Shown here: in pieces, positions 35,352 through 44,303 of the stretch
Position numbering within the stretch: position 1 is the first letter of the stretch
Layout: every line of letters starts with the position of its first letter
Made by a program: the position numbers and the translations under genes
Notes under the pieces: model-generated
Database searches by the model: none
What the model was told of the DNA's origin: nothing
What the model saw: only the letters and a program-made list of their open reading frames with translations
NCBI RefSeq assembly: GCF_030815485.1
Contig: NZ_JAUSWV010000002.1
Coordinates: 4,216,001-4,280,000, forward strand
Length of the DNA: 64,000 bases
Source of the DNA: Streptomyces rishiriensis
GTDB lineage: Bacteria; Actinomycetota; Actinomycetes; Streptomycetales; Streptomycetaceae
Reading direction: 5' to 3'

Positions 35352-36860
35352 CTAGTAGGAGAAGGCCATCGGCTTGTCGGCGTCCCGGGAGTCGCCGCCG
35401 ATCTTCGTGGGCGGGTTGAGGTCGGCCTCGGTGAGCTCGGGCGGGCCGGCCTTCACGTACTTCACCAGCAGCTTGACCTCGATGACGGCGAGGATCGCGT
35501 AGAGCGCCGTGAAGACGATCATCGACGTGAGGACCTCGCCCTGGGAGACCCCGGGCGAGACCGCGTCACGGGTCTGGAGAACCCCGTAGACGACCCAGGG
35601 CTGGCGGCCCATCTCGGTGAAGATCCAGCCCCAGGAGTTGGCGATCAGCGGGAAGCCCAGGGTCCAGATCGCCGCCAGCCAGTAGAGCTTGGTGAGCTTG
35701 GGGCTGAGCGCCTTGTTCCTGAACAGCACCACATGCGGCACCTCGTCCTCGCCGACCCTCAGGTGCTGCGGCAGCAGGAACTTCTTGCGAGTGAGCCAGA
35801 GTCCTGCCAGGCCGAGCGCGAAGGACGTCATGCCGAAGCCGATCATCCAGCGGAAGCCCCAGTAGGCGACGGGGATGTTGGGCCGGTAGTCGCCGGGACC
35901 GTACTTCTCCTGTTCGGCCTTGTTCACGTCGTTGATGCCGGGGACGTACGAGCTGAAGTCGTCGTTCGCGAGGAAGGACAGCAGGCCGGGGATCTCGATG
36001 GCGACCTTGTTGTGGCCCTCCTCGACGTCGCCGTAGGCGAAGACCGAGAACGGCGCGGGCGCCTCGCCGTCCCACAGGGCCTCGGCGGCGGCCATCTTCA
36101 TCGGCTGCTGCTTGAACATGACCTTGCCGAGGGTGTCACCGCTGATGGCGGTGAGCAGGCCGGCTATGACCACGGTGATCAGGCCCAGCCGCAGCGAGGT
36201 CTTCATCACCGGGATGTGCTTCTTGCGGTACAGGTGGAAGGCGGCGATGCCGACCATGAAGGCGCCGCCGGTGAGGAAGGCCGCGGACATGGTGTGAAAG
36301 ACCTGGCTGAGCGCGGTGTTCTGGGTCAGCACGGCCCAGAAATCGGTGAGCTCGGCCCGCCCCTTCTCCTTGTTGATCCGGTAGCCGACAGGGTGCTGCA
36401 TCCACGAGTTGGCCGCGAGGATGAAGTACGCCGAAAGGATCGTGCCGATCGAGACCATCCAGATGCAGGCCAGGTGGATCTTCTTCGGCAGCTTGTCCCA
36501 GCCGAAGATCCACAGGCCGATGAAGGTGGACTCGAAGAAGAAGGCGATCAGGGCCTCGAAGGCGAGCGGGGCACCGAAGACGTCCCCGACGAAACGCGAG
36601 TAGTCGGACCAGTTCATGCCGAACTGGAACTCCTGCACGATGCCGGTGACGACACCCATCGCGATGTTGATCAGGAAGAGCTTGCCCCAGAACTTCGTCG
36701 CCCTGAGGTACTTCTCGTTCTCCGTGCGCACCCAGGCGGTCTGCAGCCCGGCGGTGAGGGCCGCGAGGGAGATCGTCAGGGGGACGAAGAGGAAGTGGTA
36801 GACGGTGGTGATGCCGAACTGCCAGCGCGCCAGTGTCTCCGGCGCCAGAGCCAGGTCCAC
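35352..36860 (-). CDS. cydA: Cytochrome bd oxidase subunit I
   Basis: A 502-residue quinol oxidase subunit with nine helices that carries the haems. The haem b595 ligand is the His in FGITTVYHFLFVPL, the b558 ligands are His in NSWMQHPVGY and Met in GFRWMIGFGM. KGRAELTDFW and the following soluble region contain the quinol-binding Q loop, of the short type. GTG 36860 is chosen for AAGGAG 8 to 13 bases upstream. The enzyme supports respiration at low oxygen. It heads the cydA-cydB-cydDC operon, controlled by the Rex site upstream. Confidence 0.96.
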   Translation of the reverse strand: MDLALAPETLARWQFGITTVYHFLFVPLTISLAALTAGLQTAWVRTENEKYLRATKFWGKLFLINIAMGVVTGIVQEFQFGMNWSDYSRFVGDVFGAPLAFEALIAFFFESTFIGLWIFGWDKLPKKIHLACIWMVSIGTILSAYFILAANSWMQHPVGYRINKEKGRAELTDFWAVLTQNTALSQVFHTMSAAFLTGGAFMVGIAAFHLYRKKHIPVMKTSLRLGLITVVIAGLLTAISGDTLGKVMFKQQPMKMAAAEALWDGEAPAPFSVFAYGDVEEGHNKVAIEIPGLLSFLANDDFSSYVPGINDVNKAEQEKYGPGDYRPNIPVAYWGFRWMIGFGMTSFALGLAGLWLTRKKFLLPQHLRVGEDEVPHVVLFRNKALSPKLTKLYWLAAIWTLGFPLIANSWGWIFTEMGRQPWVVYGVLQTRDAVSPGVSQGEVLTSMIVFTALYAILAVIEVKLLVKYVKAGPPELTEADLNPPTKIGGDSRDADKPMAFSY

Positions 36861-36895
36861 GTCGTCACTCCTTACCTCACGCTCGTGGATCACGC

Positions 36896-36913
36896 TTGTG
36901 AAAGCGTTCACAT
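36896..36913 (-). promoter_or_regulatory. Rex operator (ROP) of the cyd operon
   Basis: TTGTGAA-AGCG-TTCACAT matches the ROP consensus TTGTGAA-N4-TTCACAA at all but the last base. An extra half-site TTCACAAG follows immediately at 36914. Rex is the NADH/NAD+-sensing repressor that controls cydABCD in S. coelicolor. A -10-like CATACT lies just upstream in the direction of cydA, so bound Rex would block the start of transcription. Confidence 0.88.
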
Positions 36914-37026
36914 TCACAAGCTAGTATGCCGCACCGATTTTCGAAAGACGAAGGGGGGTCCCCGCCTACCCGCGGAAACCCCCCTGCGACCCCTTCTGAC
37001 CAGCCGAAACCGGTACGGGTACCTCG

Positions 37027-38106
37027 CTACAGCTCCTTGCGGAACGCGTCCGCCACCTTCAGGAAGATGTCGTTCGCCTCGTTCTCGCCGATCGTCACCC
37101 GCACGCCCTCACCCGGGAACGGCCGCACCACGACGCCGGCCCGATCGCACGCGGCCGCGAAGGGAACCGTGTGCTCGCCGAGCCGCAGCCACACGAAGTT
37201 GGCCTGGGTCTCGGGCACCGTCCAGCCCTGCGCGCGCAGCCCCTCGACCACCCGCAGGCGCTCGCACACCAGGGAACCGACCCGGCCGAGCAGCGCGTCC
37301 TCGGCGCGCAGCGAGGCGATCGCGGCCTCCTGCGCGAGCTGGCTCACACCGAAGGGCACCGCCGTCTTGCGCAGGGCCTCCGCCACCGGCTCGTGGGCGA
37401 TGGCGAAGCCGATGCGCAGACCGGCGAGGCCGTAGGCCTTGGAGAAGGTCCGCAGGACACAGACATTGGGGCGCTTCCGGTACAGCTCCACGCCGTCCGG
37501 CACCTCGGGGTCGCGGATGAACTCCCGGTACGCCTCGTCGAGCACGACCAGCACGTCACGCGGCACCCGGTCGAGGAACCGTTCCAGCTCGGCCCGCTTC
37601 ACGACCGTGCCCGTGGGGTTGTTGGGGTTGCAGACGAAGATGAGCCGGGTCCGCTCGGTGATCGCGTCGGCCATCGCGTCCAGATCGTGCACGTCCCCCG
37701 GCGTCAGCGGCACCTGGACCGCCTTCGCGCCGCTGATCTGCGTGATGATCGGGTAGGCCTCGAAGGACCGCCAGGCGTAGATCACCTCGTCGCCGGGGCC
37801 CGAGGTGGCCTGGACCAGCTGCTGGGCCACACCGACCGAGCCGGTGCCGGTCGCCAGGTGGGAGGCGGGGACCCCGAACCGGTCGGACAGCTCGTTGATC
37901 AGAACCGTGCAGGCCAGGTCCGGATAGCGGTTGAAGGTGGCGGCCGCCGCCGTCACCGTCTCCATCACGCCCGGCAGCGGCGGATAGGGGTTCTCGTTGG
38001 AGGAGAGCTTGTAGGCCACGGGACCGCCACCCGCGGCCGGCTTGCCCGGCTTGTAGGTCGGGATCCCCTCCAGCTCGGCGCGCAGCTTGGGGCTCGTCTC
38101 GCTCAC
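37027..38106 (-). CDS. hisC: HisC-like histidinol-phosphate / aromatic aminotransferase
   Basis: A 359-residue fold-type I PLP enzyme. KLSSNENPYPPLPGV, FVCNPNNPTGT, VVLDEAYREF and the PLP lysine in RTFSKAYGLAGLRIGF are all present. The sequence fits histidinol-phosphate aminotransferase, but stand-alone actinobacterial members away from his genes often act on phenylpyruvate or hydroxyphenylpyruvate (Pat). No his gene is in this window and pheA is 23 kb away, so the aromatic role is quite possible. GTG 38106 has GAGGAGG upstream. Confidence 0.85.
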   Translation of the reverse strand: MSETSPKLRAELEGIPTYKPGKPAAGGGPVAYKLSSNENPYPPLPGVMETVTAAAATFNRYPDLACTVLINELSDRFGVPASHLATGTGSVGVAQQLVQATSGPGDEVIYAWRSFEAYPIITQISGAKAVQVPLTPGDVHDLDAMADAITERTRLIFVCNPNNPTGTVVKRAELERFLDRVPRDVLVVLDEAYREFIRDPEVPDGVELYRKRPNVCVLRTFSKAYGLAGLRIGFAIAHEPVAEALRKTAVPFGVSQLAQEAAIASLRAEDALLGRVGSLVCERLRVVEGLRAQGWTVPETQANFVWLRLGEHTVPFAAACDRAGVVVRPFPGEGVRVTIGENEANDIFLKVADAFRKEL

Positions 38107-38517
38107 CGCAGTCCTCCTCGTGACACCACCGGCTCAATACTGCTCACCTTATGAGGATTCGGCGCGGGTGCGAACAGCTGAGCAGGGGACCGGCGCCTGA
38201 AACGGAGAGACCTCTGCGACTTCTGCGGACGAAGCCGCACGAAGGCGTACGCCTCAGGGGCGCGCTACACATATATCTACGCGCCGGTAGTGCGCTCCGT
38301 GGCGCGCATCCCTCGTGCAGGTGAGTTGAGACCTCTTCGAAACATCAGTGCGTTGGCAGGCTCATCCGTGCCGATGCGTCACGTCTTGGTATTGACTGAG
38401 CTAACTGCCTTTGCATCCAAGGCACTTGACCCTATCTGGCCTTGCAGAAACGTGCCTGTCAATGCGTGCATATGCGTCCGCCCTACCCCACCGAATGAGC
38501 CCTACTATCGGCTCGCC
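38107..38517. other. 411-bp intergenic region of unusually low GC
   Basis: Between about 38230 and 38500 the sequence is noticeably richer in A and T than the flanks. It contains TTGACT (38392) and TTGACC (38426) as -35 candidates, a small hairpin GCCTT-N7-AAGGC (38407-38423), and TACTAT (38503-38508) nine bases before the LacI-type gene. No product is convincing in the open frames that cross it. Confidence 0.5.
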
Positions 38518-39630
38518 ATGACAGCAGCAGGGAAGCACCAGGTGAGCCGCGCGGAAACATCACGCCGAGGCAGCCGGCCGAGCCGGGCGGGCATCAGGGA
38601 CGTGGCTGCCGCCGCCGGAGTCTCCATCACGACCGTCTCCGACGCCCTCAACGGCAAGGGCAGGCTCCCGGACGCCACCCGACGCCATGTCCGCGAGGTC
38701 GCCGACCGACTCGGCTACCGCCCCTCGGCGGCGGCCCGAACCCTCCGTACCGGCAAGTCGGGCCTCATCGGCCTGACCGTGACGACGTACGGGGATGAAC
38801 CTTTCACCTTCACCGAGTTCGCGTACTTCGCGGAGATGGCGCGCGCCGCGACCTCGGCCGCGCTCGCCCGCGGCTACGCGCTCGTCATCCTCCCGGCGAC
38901 CTCGCGCCACGACGTGTGGTCCAACGTCGCCCTGGACGGCACGGTCGTCATCGATCCGTCCGACCAGGATCCGGTGGTCAGCGAGCTGGTCCGGCAGGGC
39001 CTACCGGTCGTCTCCGACGGCCGCCCGGCCGGCACGCTCCCGGTCACCGCATGGGTGGACAACGACCACGAAGCCGCCGTCCTCGACATCCTCGACCACC
39101 TGGCCGACGCCGGCGCCCGGCGCATCGGCCTCCTCACCGGCACCACTACGGACACGTACACCCACCTGTCGACCAGCGCGTACCTGCGGTGGTGCGAGCG
39201 GGTCGGCCAGGATCCGGTCTACGAGGCCTACCCCGCGCACGACCCGTGCGCGGGCGCCGTGGCCGCCGACCGGCTGCTCGCCCGCCCCGACCGCCCCGAC
39301 GCCGTCTACGGACTGTTCGACCCCAACGGCACCGACCTGCTCGCCGCGGCCCGCCGCTACGGGCTGCGGGTGCCCGAGGACCTGCTGATCGTGTGTTGCA
39401 GCGAGTCCATGGTGTACGCCAACACCGAGCCGCCCGTGACGACCCTCTCGCTGAAGCCGCGCCGCATCGGCACGGCGGTGGTCCAACTCCTCATCGACGC
39501 GATCGAGGGCGTGGAAGCGGACCGTCCGGTCGAGCAGGTGATACCTACGGAACTGTTCGTACGAACGTCTTCGCAACGACGCCCCCCTCGGACCACGGTC
39601 AGCCCACCTCGGGCTCCGGAGGAGAAGTAG
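38518..39630 (+). CDS. LacI family transcriptional regulator
   Basis: A 370-residue repressor. The DNA-binding head reads GIRDVAAAAGVSITTVSDAL followed by hinge helix GYRPSAAARTLRTG. A periplasmic-binding-like effector domain follows (GLTVTTYGDEP, GLLTGTTTDTYTH, PPVTTLSLKPRRIG). The ATG at 38518 follows TACTAT by 9 bases. No sugar operon is adjacent, so its target is unknown. The C-terminal tail is Arg/Pro-rich. Confidence 0.9.
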   Translation: MTAAGKHQVSRAETSRRGSRPSRAGIRDVAAAAGVSITTVSDALNGKGRLPDATRRHVREVADRLGYRPSAAARTLRTGKSGLIGLTVTTYGDEPFTFTEFAYFAEMARAATSAALARGYALVILPATSRHDVWSNVALDGTVVIDPSDQDPVVSELVRQGLPVVSDGRPAGTLPVTAWVDNDHEAAVLDILDHLADAGARRIGLLTGTTTDTYTHLSTSAYLRWCERVGQDPVYEAYPAHDPCAGAVAADRLLARPDRPDAVYGLFDPNGTDLLAAARRYGLRVPEDLLIVCCSESMVYANTEPPVTTLSLKPRRIGTAVVQLLIDAIEGVEADRPVEQVIPTELFVRTSSQRRPPRTTVSPPRAPEEK

Positions 39631-40373
39631 CCCCGCCGCCGCTCGCCCCGACCGACGCCACGGCGTGGGTCGTCGCGAGCGGCGGCTCGTTCGGGCAAGC
39701 GGCGGCGGGCGAGGCCCGTTCGCGACGGCCGGGGCGGCGGGTCGGGCCGTGCGGGGGCGGTCCGGAGGGGACGGACCGGACCGTGCCCGCGACGACTGGG
39801 GCGGCGGACCGGACCGTGCGGGAGTGGTCCGGAGGGGGCGGACCGGACCATGTGGGGGGCGGTCCGGGGCAGTGGGGGTTTGCGGCGGGACCGCGGTGGG
39901 GCGATGCGGGACAGCGCGAAATGGGGCGGGATGGGACGGCCCGCGGCATTCGGGTGGGGCCGTAGGGATGGCGCGGGCCGCGTCAACGAAAGTTGGCGGG
40001 AGGCACGTACGGGCGATTTCCGGCAGTGTGGAAGACATCGGATGCCGCTTCGGCAACACCCGCCTCATCGGCCTCGCTCCGGTCGCCGAAAACACCCTTG
40101 CGCGGCCGATGCGTCCTCCGGTCCGTCCGACGGAGCAGCCCGCGGGGGGTGGGGTGCGGGTGTGGGCAAGGTGTGCGCCGGGTGAGTGCGCACTGCCGAA
40201 GCCCGGCCCAATCGGGGCGAAAGCCGCGATGAACTGGAGCCTTGCTCCGATTCACCACCCCTGGGTCATCACACGGCACGATCCGCATTCCTATGATGGA
40301 CGCACGGCACCGCGGGCCGCTGCGACCAGGCAGCCCGAAGGGTGCAGATGCGGCGCGATGGTGGAGGGGTCTG
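39631..40373. repeat. 743-bp GC-extreme spacer with degenerate tandem repeats
   Basis: From about 39745 to 39905, GGTCCGGAGGGGACGGACCG, CGGACCGGACCGTGCGGGA and close variants recur four or five times, all made of GGTCCGG and CGGACCGG blocks that could form many alternative hairpins. The right part (39960-40373) holds no repeat; a -10-like TATGAT is at 40292. I see no gene. Confidence 0.6.
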
Positions 40374-41459
40374 ATGACTCAGGGGGCCGGTCAGGGACCC
40401 GAGGTGGAGCGGACGGCGACGTTGCGCGACTTCCGGGTGCCCGCGTACGTCCACGAGACCGGTCCGTACGACCCCGGCACAGACCCCGGCAATGCCGCGC
40501 CGCCTCTCGAGGAGCCGCTGGAGCACCCGGACGGATACACGCCCACCCAGCGCGACCTGCCCGTCATCACCCGGCGCGGCGACACCCTCCAGGTGGCCGT
40601 GGACCCGGCGGCGGTCCAGGCCCCGCTGCCGGCGACCGGTCCGGGACCGCTGTTCGTCGTCGGCGACGTCCATGGCTACCTCGACGAACTGGTGGCCGCG
40701 CTGCAGGAGAAGGGCTTGGTCGACTCCGCCGGCAACTGGTGCGCGGGCACCGCCCGGCTGTGGTTCCTGGGCGACTTCACCGACCGTGGCCCGGACGGCA
40801 TCGGCGTCATCGATCTCGTCATGCGGCTGTCCGCCGAGGCCGCCGCGGCCGGCGGGTACTGCAAGGCCCTCATGGGCAACCACGAACTGCTGCTGCTCGG
40901 CGCCAAGCGCTTCGGTGACACGCCCGTCAACTCCGGTGCGGGCACCGCCACCTTCCAGGCGGCCTGGCTGCTCAACGGCGGCCAGAAGTACGACATGGAC
41001 CGTCTTCAGGACCACCACCTCCAATGGATGGCCCGCCTCGACGCGGTCGAGGAGGTCGACGGCCACCTGCTCGTTCACTCGGACACCACCGCCTACCTCG
41101 ACTACGGAGACTCGATCGAGGCGGTCAACGACACCGTCCGCGAGACGATCACGCGCAATGACGCGGACGAGGTGTGGGACCTGTTCCGCAAGTTCACCAA
41201 GCGCTTCTCCTTCCGCGACGAGGGCGGCGCCGACGCCGTACGCTCCCTGCTCGATACGTACGGCGGCACCCGTATCGTTCATGGCCACAGCCCGATTCCC
41301 TACCTTCTGGGCGAAGTCGGCTCCGAGGACGGCGAGGACAACGGCGGTCCGCACGTCGAGGGGCCGCACGTCTACGCGGACGGGCTGGCCATCGCGATGG
41401 ACGGCGGCGTGACGATGGCCGGAAAACTGCTGGTCCAGCAACTGCCCCTGGAGATCTGA
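40374..41459 (+). CDS. PPP-family metallophosphoesterase (Ser/Thr phosphatase-like)
   Basis: A 361-residue phosphatase with the three PPP signatures: GDVHGYLDEL, GDFTDRGPDGIG and GNHELLLLG, then GHSP near residue 300 and a metal-binding His in VHSD. The N-terminal 80 residues are a non-catalytic extension. These enzymes dephosphorylate proteins or dinucleoside polyphosphates using a bimetal centre. ATG 40374 has GGAGGGG upstream. TATGAT at 40292 is a strong -10 candidate. The gene stands alone. Confidence 0.9.
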   Translation: MTQGAGQGPEVERTATLRDFRVPAYVHETGPYDPGTDPGNAAPPLEEPLEHPDGYTPTQRDLPVITRRGDTLQVAVDPAAVQAPLPATGPGPLFVVGDVHGYLDELVAALQEKGLVDSAGNWCAGTARLWFLGDFTDRGPDGIGVIDLVMRLSAEAAAAGGYCKALMGNHELLLLGAKRFGDTPVNSGAGTATFQAAWLLNGGQKYDMDRLQDHHLQWMARLDAVEEVDGHLLVHSDTTAYLDYGDSIEAVNDTVRETITRNDADEVWDLFRKFTKRFSFRDEGGADAVRSLLDTYGGTRIVHGHSPIPYLLGEVGSEDGEDNGGPHVEGPHVYADGLAIAMDGGVTMAGKLLVQQLPLEI

Positions 41460-41685
41460 GCGTTCCCGGGGCGTCTGCCAGGCGCTCCCGGAGCGGTTCC
41501 CGGGGCAGAAGTACCCCACTGTGAAGCCGTCGGCGACATCGCAGGCCAGGGGCCAATTTCGGCAAACCCCCTGTCACCCCATGCCGTCACCGCTCTACCA
41601 TCGGGTTATCCGTAGCAGGCTCCCCTCCGTTTCTGCCCGACGGCTCGTTGGCATGCGAGCCCCAAGCCCTACGGAGCATCGGGGG

Positions 41686-42561
41686 ATGCAGATGAACAGC
41701 GTTCCGCAGCACCTGAACAGCGAGGACCGCCAGGAGTACGAGCGGATCCTCGACGAGGCGCTGCGCTCCGCCCCACACCACCCGGAACTGGCCGCGGTCG
41801 GACAGCGGCTCAACCCCGAACAACTGCGCACCATGGCGCTCAACGCCTCCGCACTCATCACCGTGGCCGCGGCGGCCGAGTACCAGCACTACGTGAAGGT
41901 CCGCGAGGAACTGCGCCATCCCGCGCCGTCCACCCCGTCGTCCCCGTCCGAGACCGGCTCCACGGAGCCCGGCGCGGCCGCGATGGGGCTCGCGACCACC
42001 ATGGGGGAGGCGGTCCAGGCCGCCGAAGCCGCCGGAGCGGGCGCCGTCGCCGCCGTCCTCACCCCCGTCCTCGCCGGCGCCGCCGCAGTGATCTTCCTGC
42101 TCGTCGGCTATCTCCTCAGGGCGCTCGACCCCGAGCAGGCGTTCGCCCGGACCATGGTCACCGCCGGCTGGACGTTCGGGGCCGTGGCCGTGGCCGCGAT
42201 CCTCGTCGCCACCGTCGCGCTGCTGCTCACCGCCCTGCGCAACCGGCCCTCCCTGGAGGCAGGACCGTACGGCGAACTGAGCCAGGAGGTCGACCAGGCC
42301 AAGGAGGCCTGGCGAGATGCCCTGCTGGAGCGCGGCATCCTGCCGTTCCTCCGGGAGGCACTCGCCGATCCCGGAGCGGCGGCGGCCCTGCACCCCGCCC
42401 CGGCTCCACCGGCTCCGATCAGCCGCCTCCCGAAGATCGGCTATGACCGCCCGGGATTCAGCAGCCCGGACGACGGCCGTTCGACCGGCCCGCGCCCGAG
42501 CTTCAGCAGCCCGGACTACACCAGCCCGGACTTCGGCGGCCCGGAGCACCAGCCGGACTAG
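41686..42561 (+). CDS. Two-TM membrane protein with SSPD repeats, function unknown
   Basis: A 291-residue protein. An N-terminal soluble part (about 120 residues with EDRQEYERILDEALRSAP) precedes an Ala-rich amphipathic stretch, two helices (LAGAAAVIFLLVGYLL and FGAVAVAAILVATVALLL), a soluble loop and a disordered tail in which GFSSPDDG, SFSSPDYTSPDF recur. The tail could be a phosphorylation or binding site; this is a guess. ATG 41686 or the ATG two codons on (41692) are both possible. I do not recognise the family. Confidence 0.75.
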   Translation: MQMNSVPQHLNSEDRQEYERILDEALRSAPHHPELAAVGQRLNPEQLRTMALNASALITVAAAAEYQHYVKVREELRHPAPSTPSSPSETGSTEPGAAAMGLATTMGEAVQAAEAAGAGAVAAVLTPVLAGAAAVIFLLVGYLLRALDPEQAFARTMVTAGWTFGAVAVAAILVATVALLLTALRNRPSLEAGPYGELSQEVDQAKEAWRDALLERGILPFLREALADPGAAAALHPAPAPPAPISRLPKIGYDRPGFSSPDDGRSTGPRPSFSSPDYTSPDFGGPEHQPD

Positions 42562-42803
42562 GCACTCGGCTTGCGCCCCCTGCCGACCCCGCCAAGGGGA
42601 GCGCAAGCCGTACGCCCGGCACCGATCGGCCTTGGTGACGAGCCGGTCCAGGATCGGTGCCGCCCTGCGGTGCACGCTCAGTGCTCAGTGCTGCCCTGTG
42701 ACCGGACGGAGGCACGGAGACGGGCAGCCCCGAGTCACACCTCCGGCCATCGGGCCGACCGCCATACGTCCATACCTCCATATGATCGATCGTCCGGCGC
42801 CGG

Positions 42804-44303
42804 TCAGAGGATGCCCGCCCGACCGGCCTCGGTGATCCAGCTGGGGAACTCGGACAGCAGTCGGTCGTAGAGCTCCTGGTCCGGAACGGTGCTGATGTCG
42901 TCCACCGAGAAGAACCCCACGTTGTCGACGCGGCGTCCGGGCAGCGTGTCGAACCGTTCCAGGACCCCGTAGTTGGACCGGCCGAGTCCGACGAACTGCC
43001 AGAAGATCGGCTCCTCGACCGCCGCCCGCAGCTCCCGCTCGATCGCCGCGTCGCGGTAGACCCCTCCGTCGGAGAAGAACAGCACCAAGGTCGGGGCAGC
43101 TGCCGGATTTTCCCGGACATACGACCTGACCTGGGCGATCGCCTTCTGTTCCTCGTTCTGGATGCCGACCGAGCGCATGTCGACCTGCCCGGGCTCCATC
43201 CCCTTACGCGGCTTCTTGCCGCGCCGGAACAGACTGATCTCACCCACCCGCACATGCAGCCGCAGCCATTCGGGGAGTTCACCCAACCGCAGGTCGGGAA
43301 GGCGCGCGGCATCGCTGGCGAAGGTCCAGGCCTGCATCTCGCCGTCGTCGTCGAGTTGTGCCGCCACGGCCGCCATACGCTCGACGACGTCCGCCACCAC
43401 ACCCCGTGAATACAGGAACGACATGGACCCGGAGGCATCGAGGACCAGCACCACCCGCGCGCTGATCCCCGTCGCTCCCCGCTTGCTCAGGCTGACGGCC
43501 ACCTGCTCCTTGCGCAGCGACAGCCGCTTGCGCATGTCGACAGGAAGCCGTTCCTCCCCCTTGGTCGGACGGGGGCCGGTCGGTGGGGCGCTGGTGAGTG
43601 GCGTGCTTGTCGGTGGGGTGAGCCCGGGCGGAGTGACGGCTGCTCGGGGAGTGCCGGCTTGCGGGGTGCCGGCTTGCGGGGTGCCGGCTTGCGGGGTGCT
43701 GGTTGCTTGCGGGGTGACCGGAGGTGGGGCGAGCGCCGGGCGGTCCGGTGGGCTGACCGCCTGCTCCGGTTCCTCGTCGACCGTGATCCCGAAGTCCGTG
43801 GCCACCCCGGAAAGGCCAGAGGCGTACCCCTGCCCGACCGCACGGAACTTCCATCGCCCTTCGCGCAGATACAGCTCGCCGGCGATGAACGCCGTCTCCG
43901 TGTCGGCCTGCATCTCGAAGCGGGCCACTTCGGAGCGCCCGTCGCCGCCGAGCAGCCGCAACGTCAGGCCGCTCACCTGACCGAAGGTGCCGCCATCGGC
44001 CGACGCGCACAGCACCACCCGCGTGATGGCGCCCTCGATCGCGCGCAGGTCCACCTGGACGGTGTCGGTCATGACACCGGCTTCGCGCCGCTTTCCCGCA
44101 TGCCGCACGGCGCCGGAAGCGTGCAGCGGCTGGTTGTAGAAGACGAAATCGCCGTCGTCACGCACCCGTCCGTCCTGCGCCAACAGCAGCGCCGAGGCAT
44201 CGATGTCCGGCCCACCGGCCCCCTCGGCCCAGCTCAGTTCGACCCGTACGTCCGGCGCGTCGACCGGCAGATTGGCACCCTTGCTCAGGAATCGCGCTGT
44301 CAT
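42804..44303 (-). CDS. TerD-vWA fusion protein (tellurium-resistance type)
   Basis: A 499-residue protein. Residues 1-180 form a TerD domain: SKGANLPVD, VELSWAEG and the calcium-binding DIDASALLL with DDGDFVFYNQ. A Pro/Thr linker (190-255) with three TPQAG repeats leads to a von Willebrand A domain having the MIDAS motif VLDASGSMS and FFSDGG. TerD and TerF/TerY-like vWA proteins act together in calcium-linked stress or phage-defence complexes; here they are on one chain. The upstream beta-propeller gene overlaps by ATGA. Confidence 0.88.
   Translation of the reverse strand: MTARFLSKGANLPVDAPDVRVELSWAEGAGGPDIDASALLLAQDGRVRDDGDFVFYNQPLHASGAVRHAGKRREAGVMTDTVQVDLRAIEGAITRVVLCASADGGTFGQVSGLTLRLLGGDGRSEVARFEMQADTETAFIAGELYLREGRWKFRAVGQGYASGLSGVATDFGITVDEEPEQAVSPPDRPALAPPPVTPQATSTPQAGTPQAGTPQAGTPRAAVTPPGLTPPTSTPLTSAPPTGPRPTKGEERLPVDMRKRLSLRKEQVAVSLSKRGATGISARVVLVLDASGSMSFLYSRGVVADVVERMAAVAAQLDDDGEMQAWTFASDAARLPDLRLGELPEWLRLHVRVGEISLFRRGKKPRKGMEPGQVDMRSVGIQNEEQKAIAQVRSYVRENPAAAPTLVLFFSDGGVYRDAAIERELRAAVEEPIFWQFVGLGRSNYGVLERFDTLPGRRVDNVGFFSVDDISTVPDQELYDRLLSEFPSWITEAGRAGIL
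43651..43695. repeat. 15-bp tandem repeat, three exact copies, coding
   Basis: GTGCCGGCTTGCGGG is repeated exactly at 43651, 43666 and 43681, with an altered fourth copy. On the minus strand it encodes the AGTPQ/TPQAG repeats of the TerD-vWA linker, so linker length could vary by slippage without a frame change. Confidence 0.95.

Noticed and set aside
38290..38517. N-terminal extension of the LacI regulator by 76 codons
   Set aside because: The added residues do not look like a protein domain, and TACTAT with the A/T-rich spacer points to a promoter there.
39983..40288. A 101-codon minus-strand gene in the long spacer
   Set aside because: It is Arg/Pro-rich with no ribosome site or motif, and repeat-derived sequence adjoins it.
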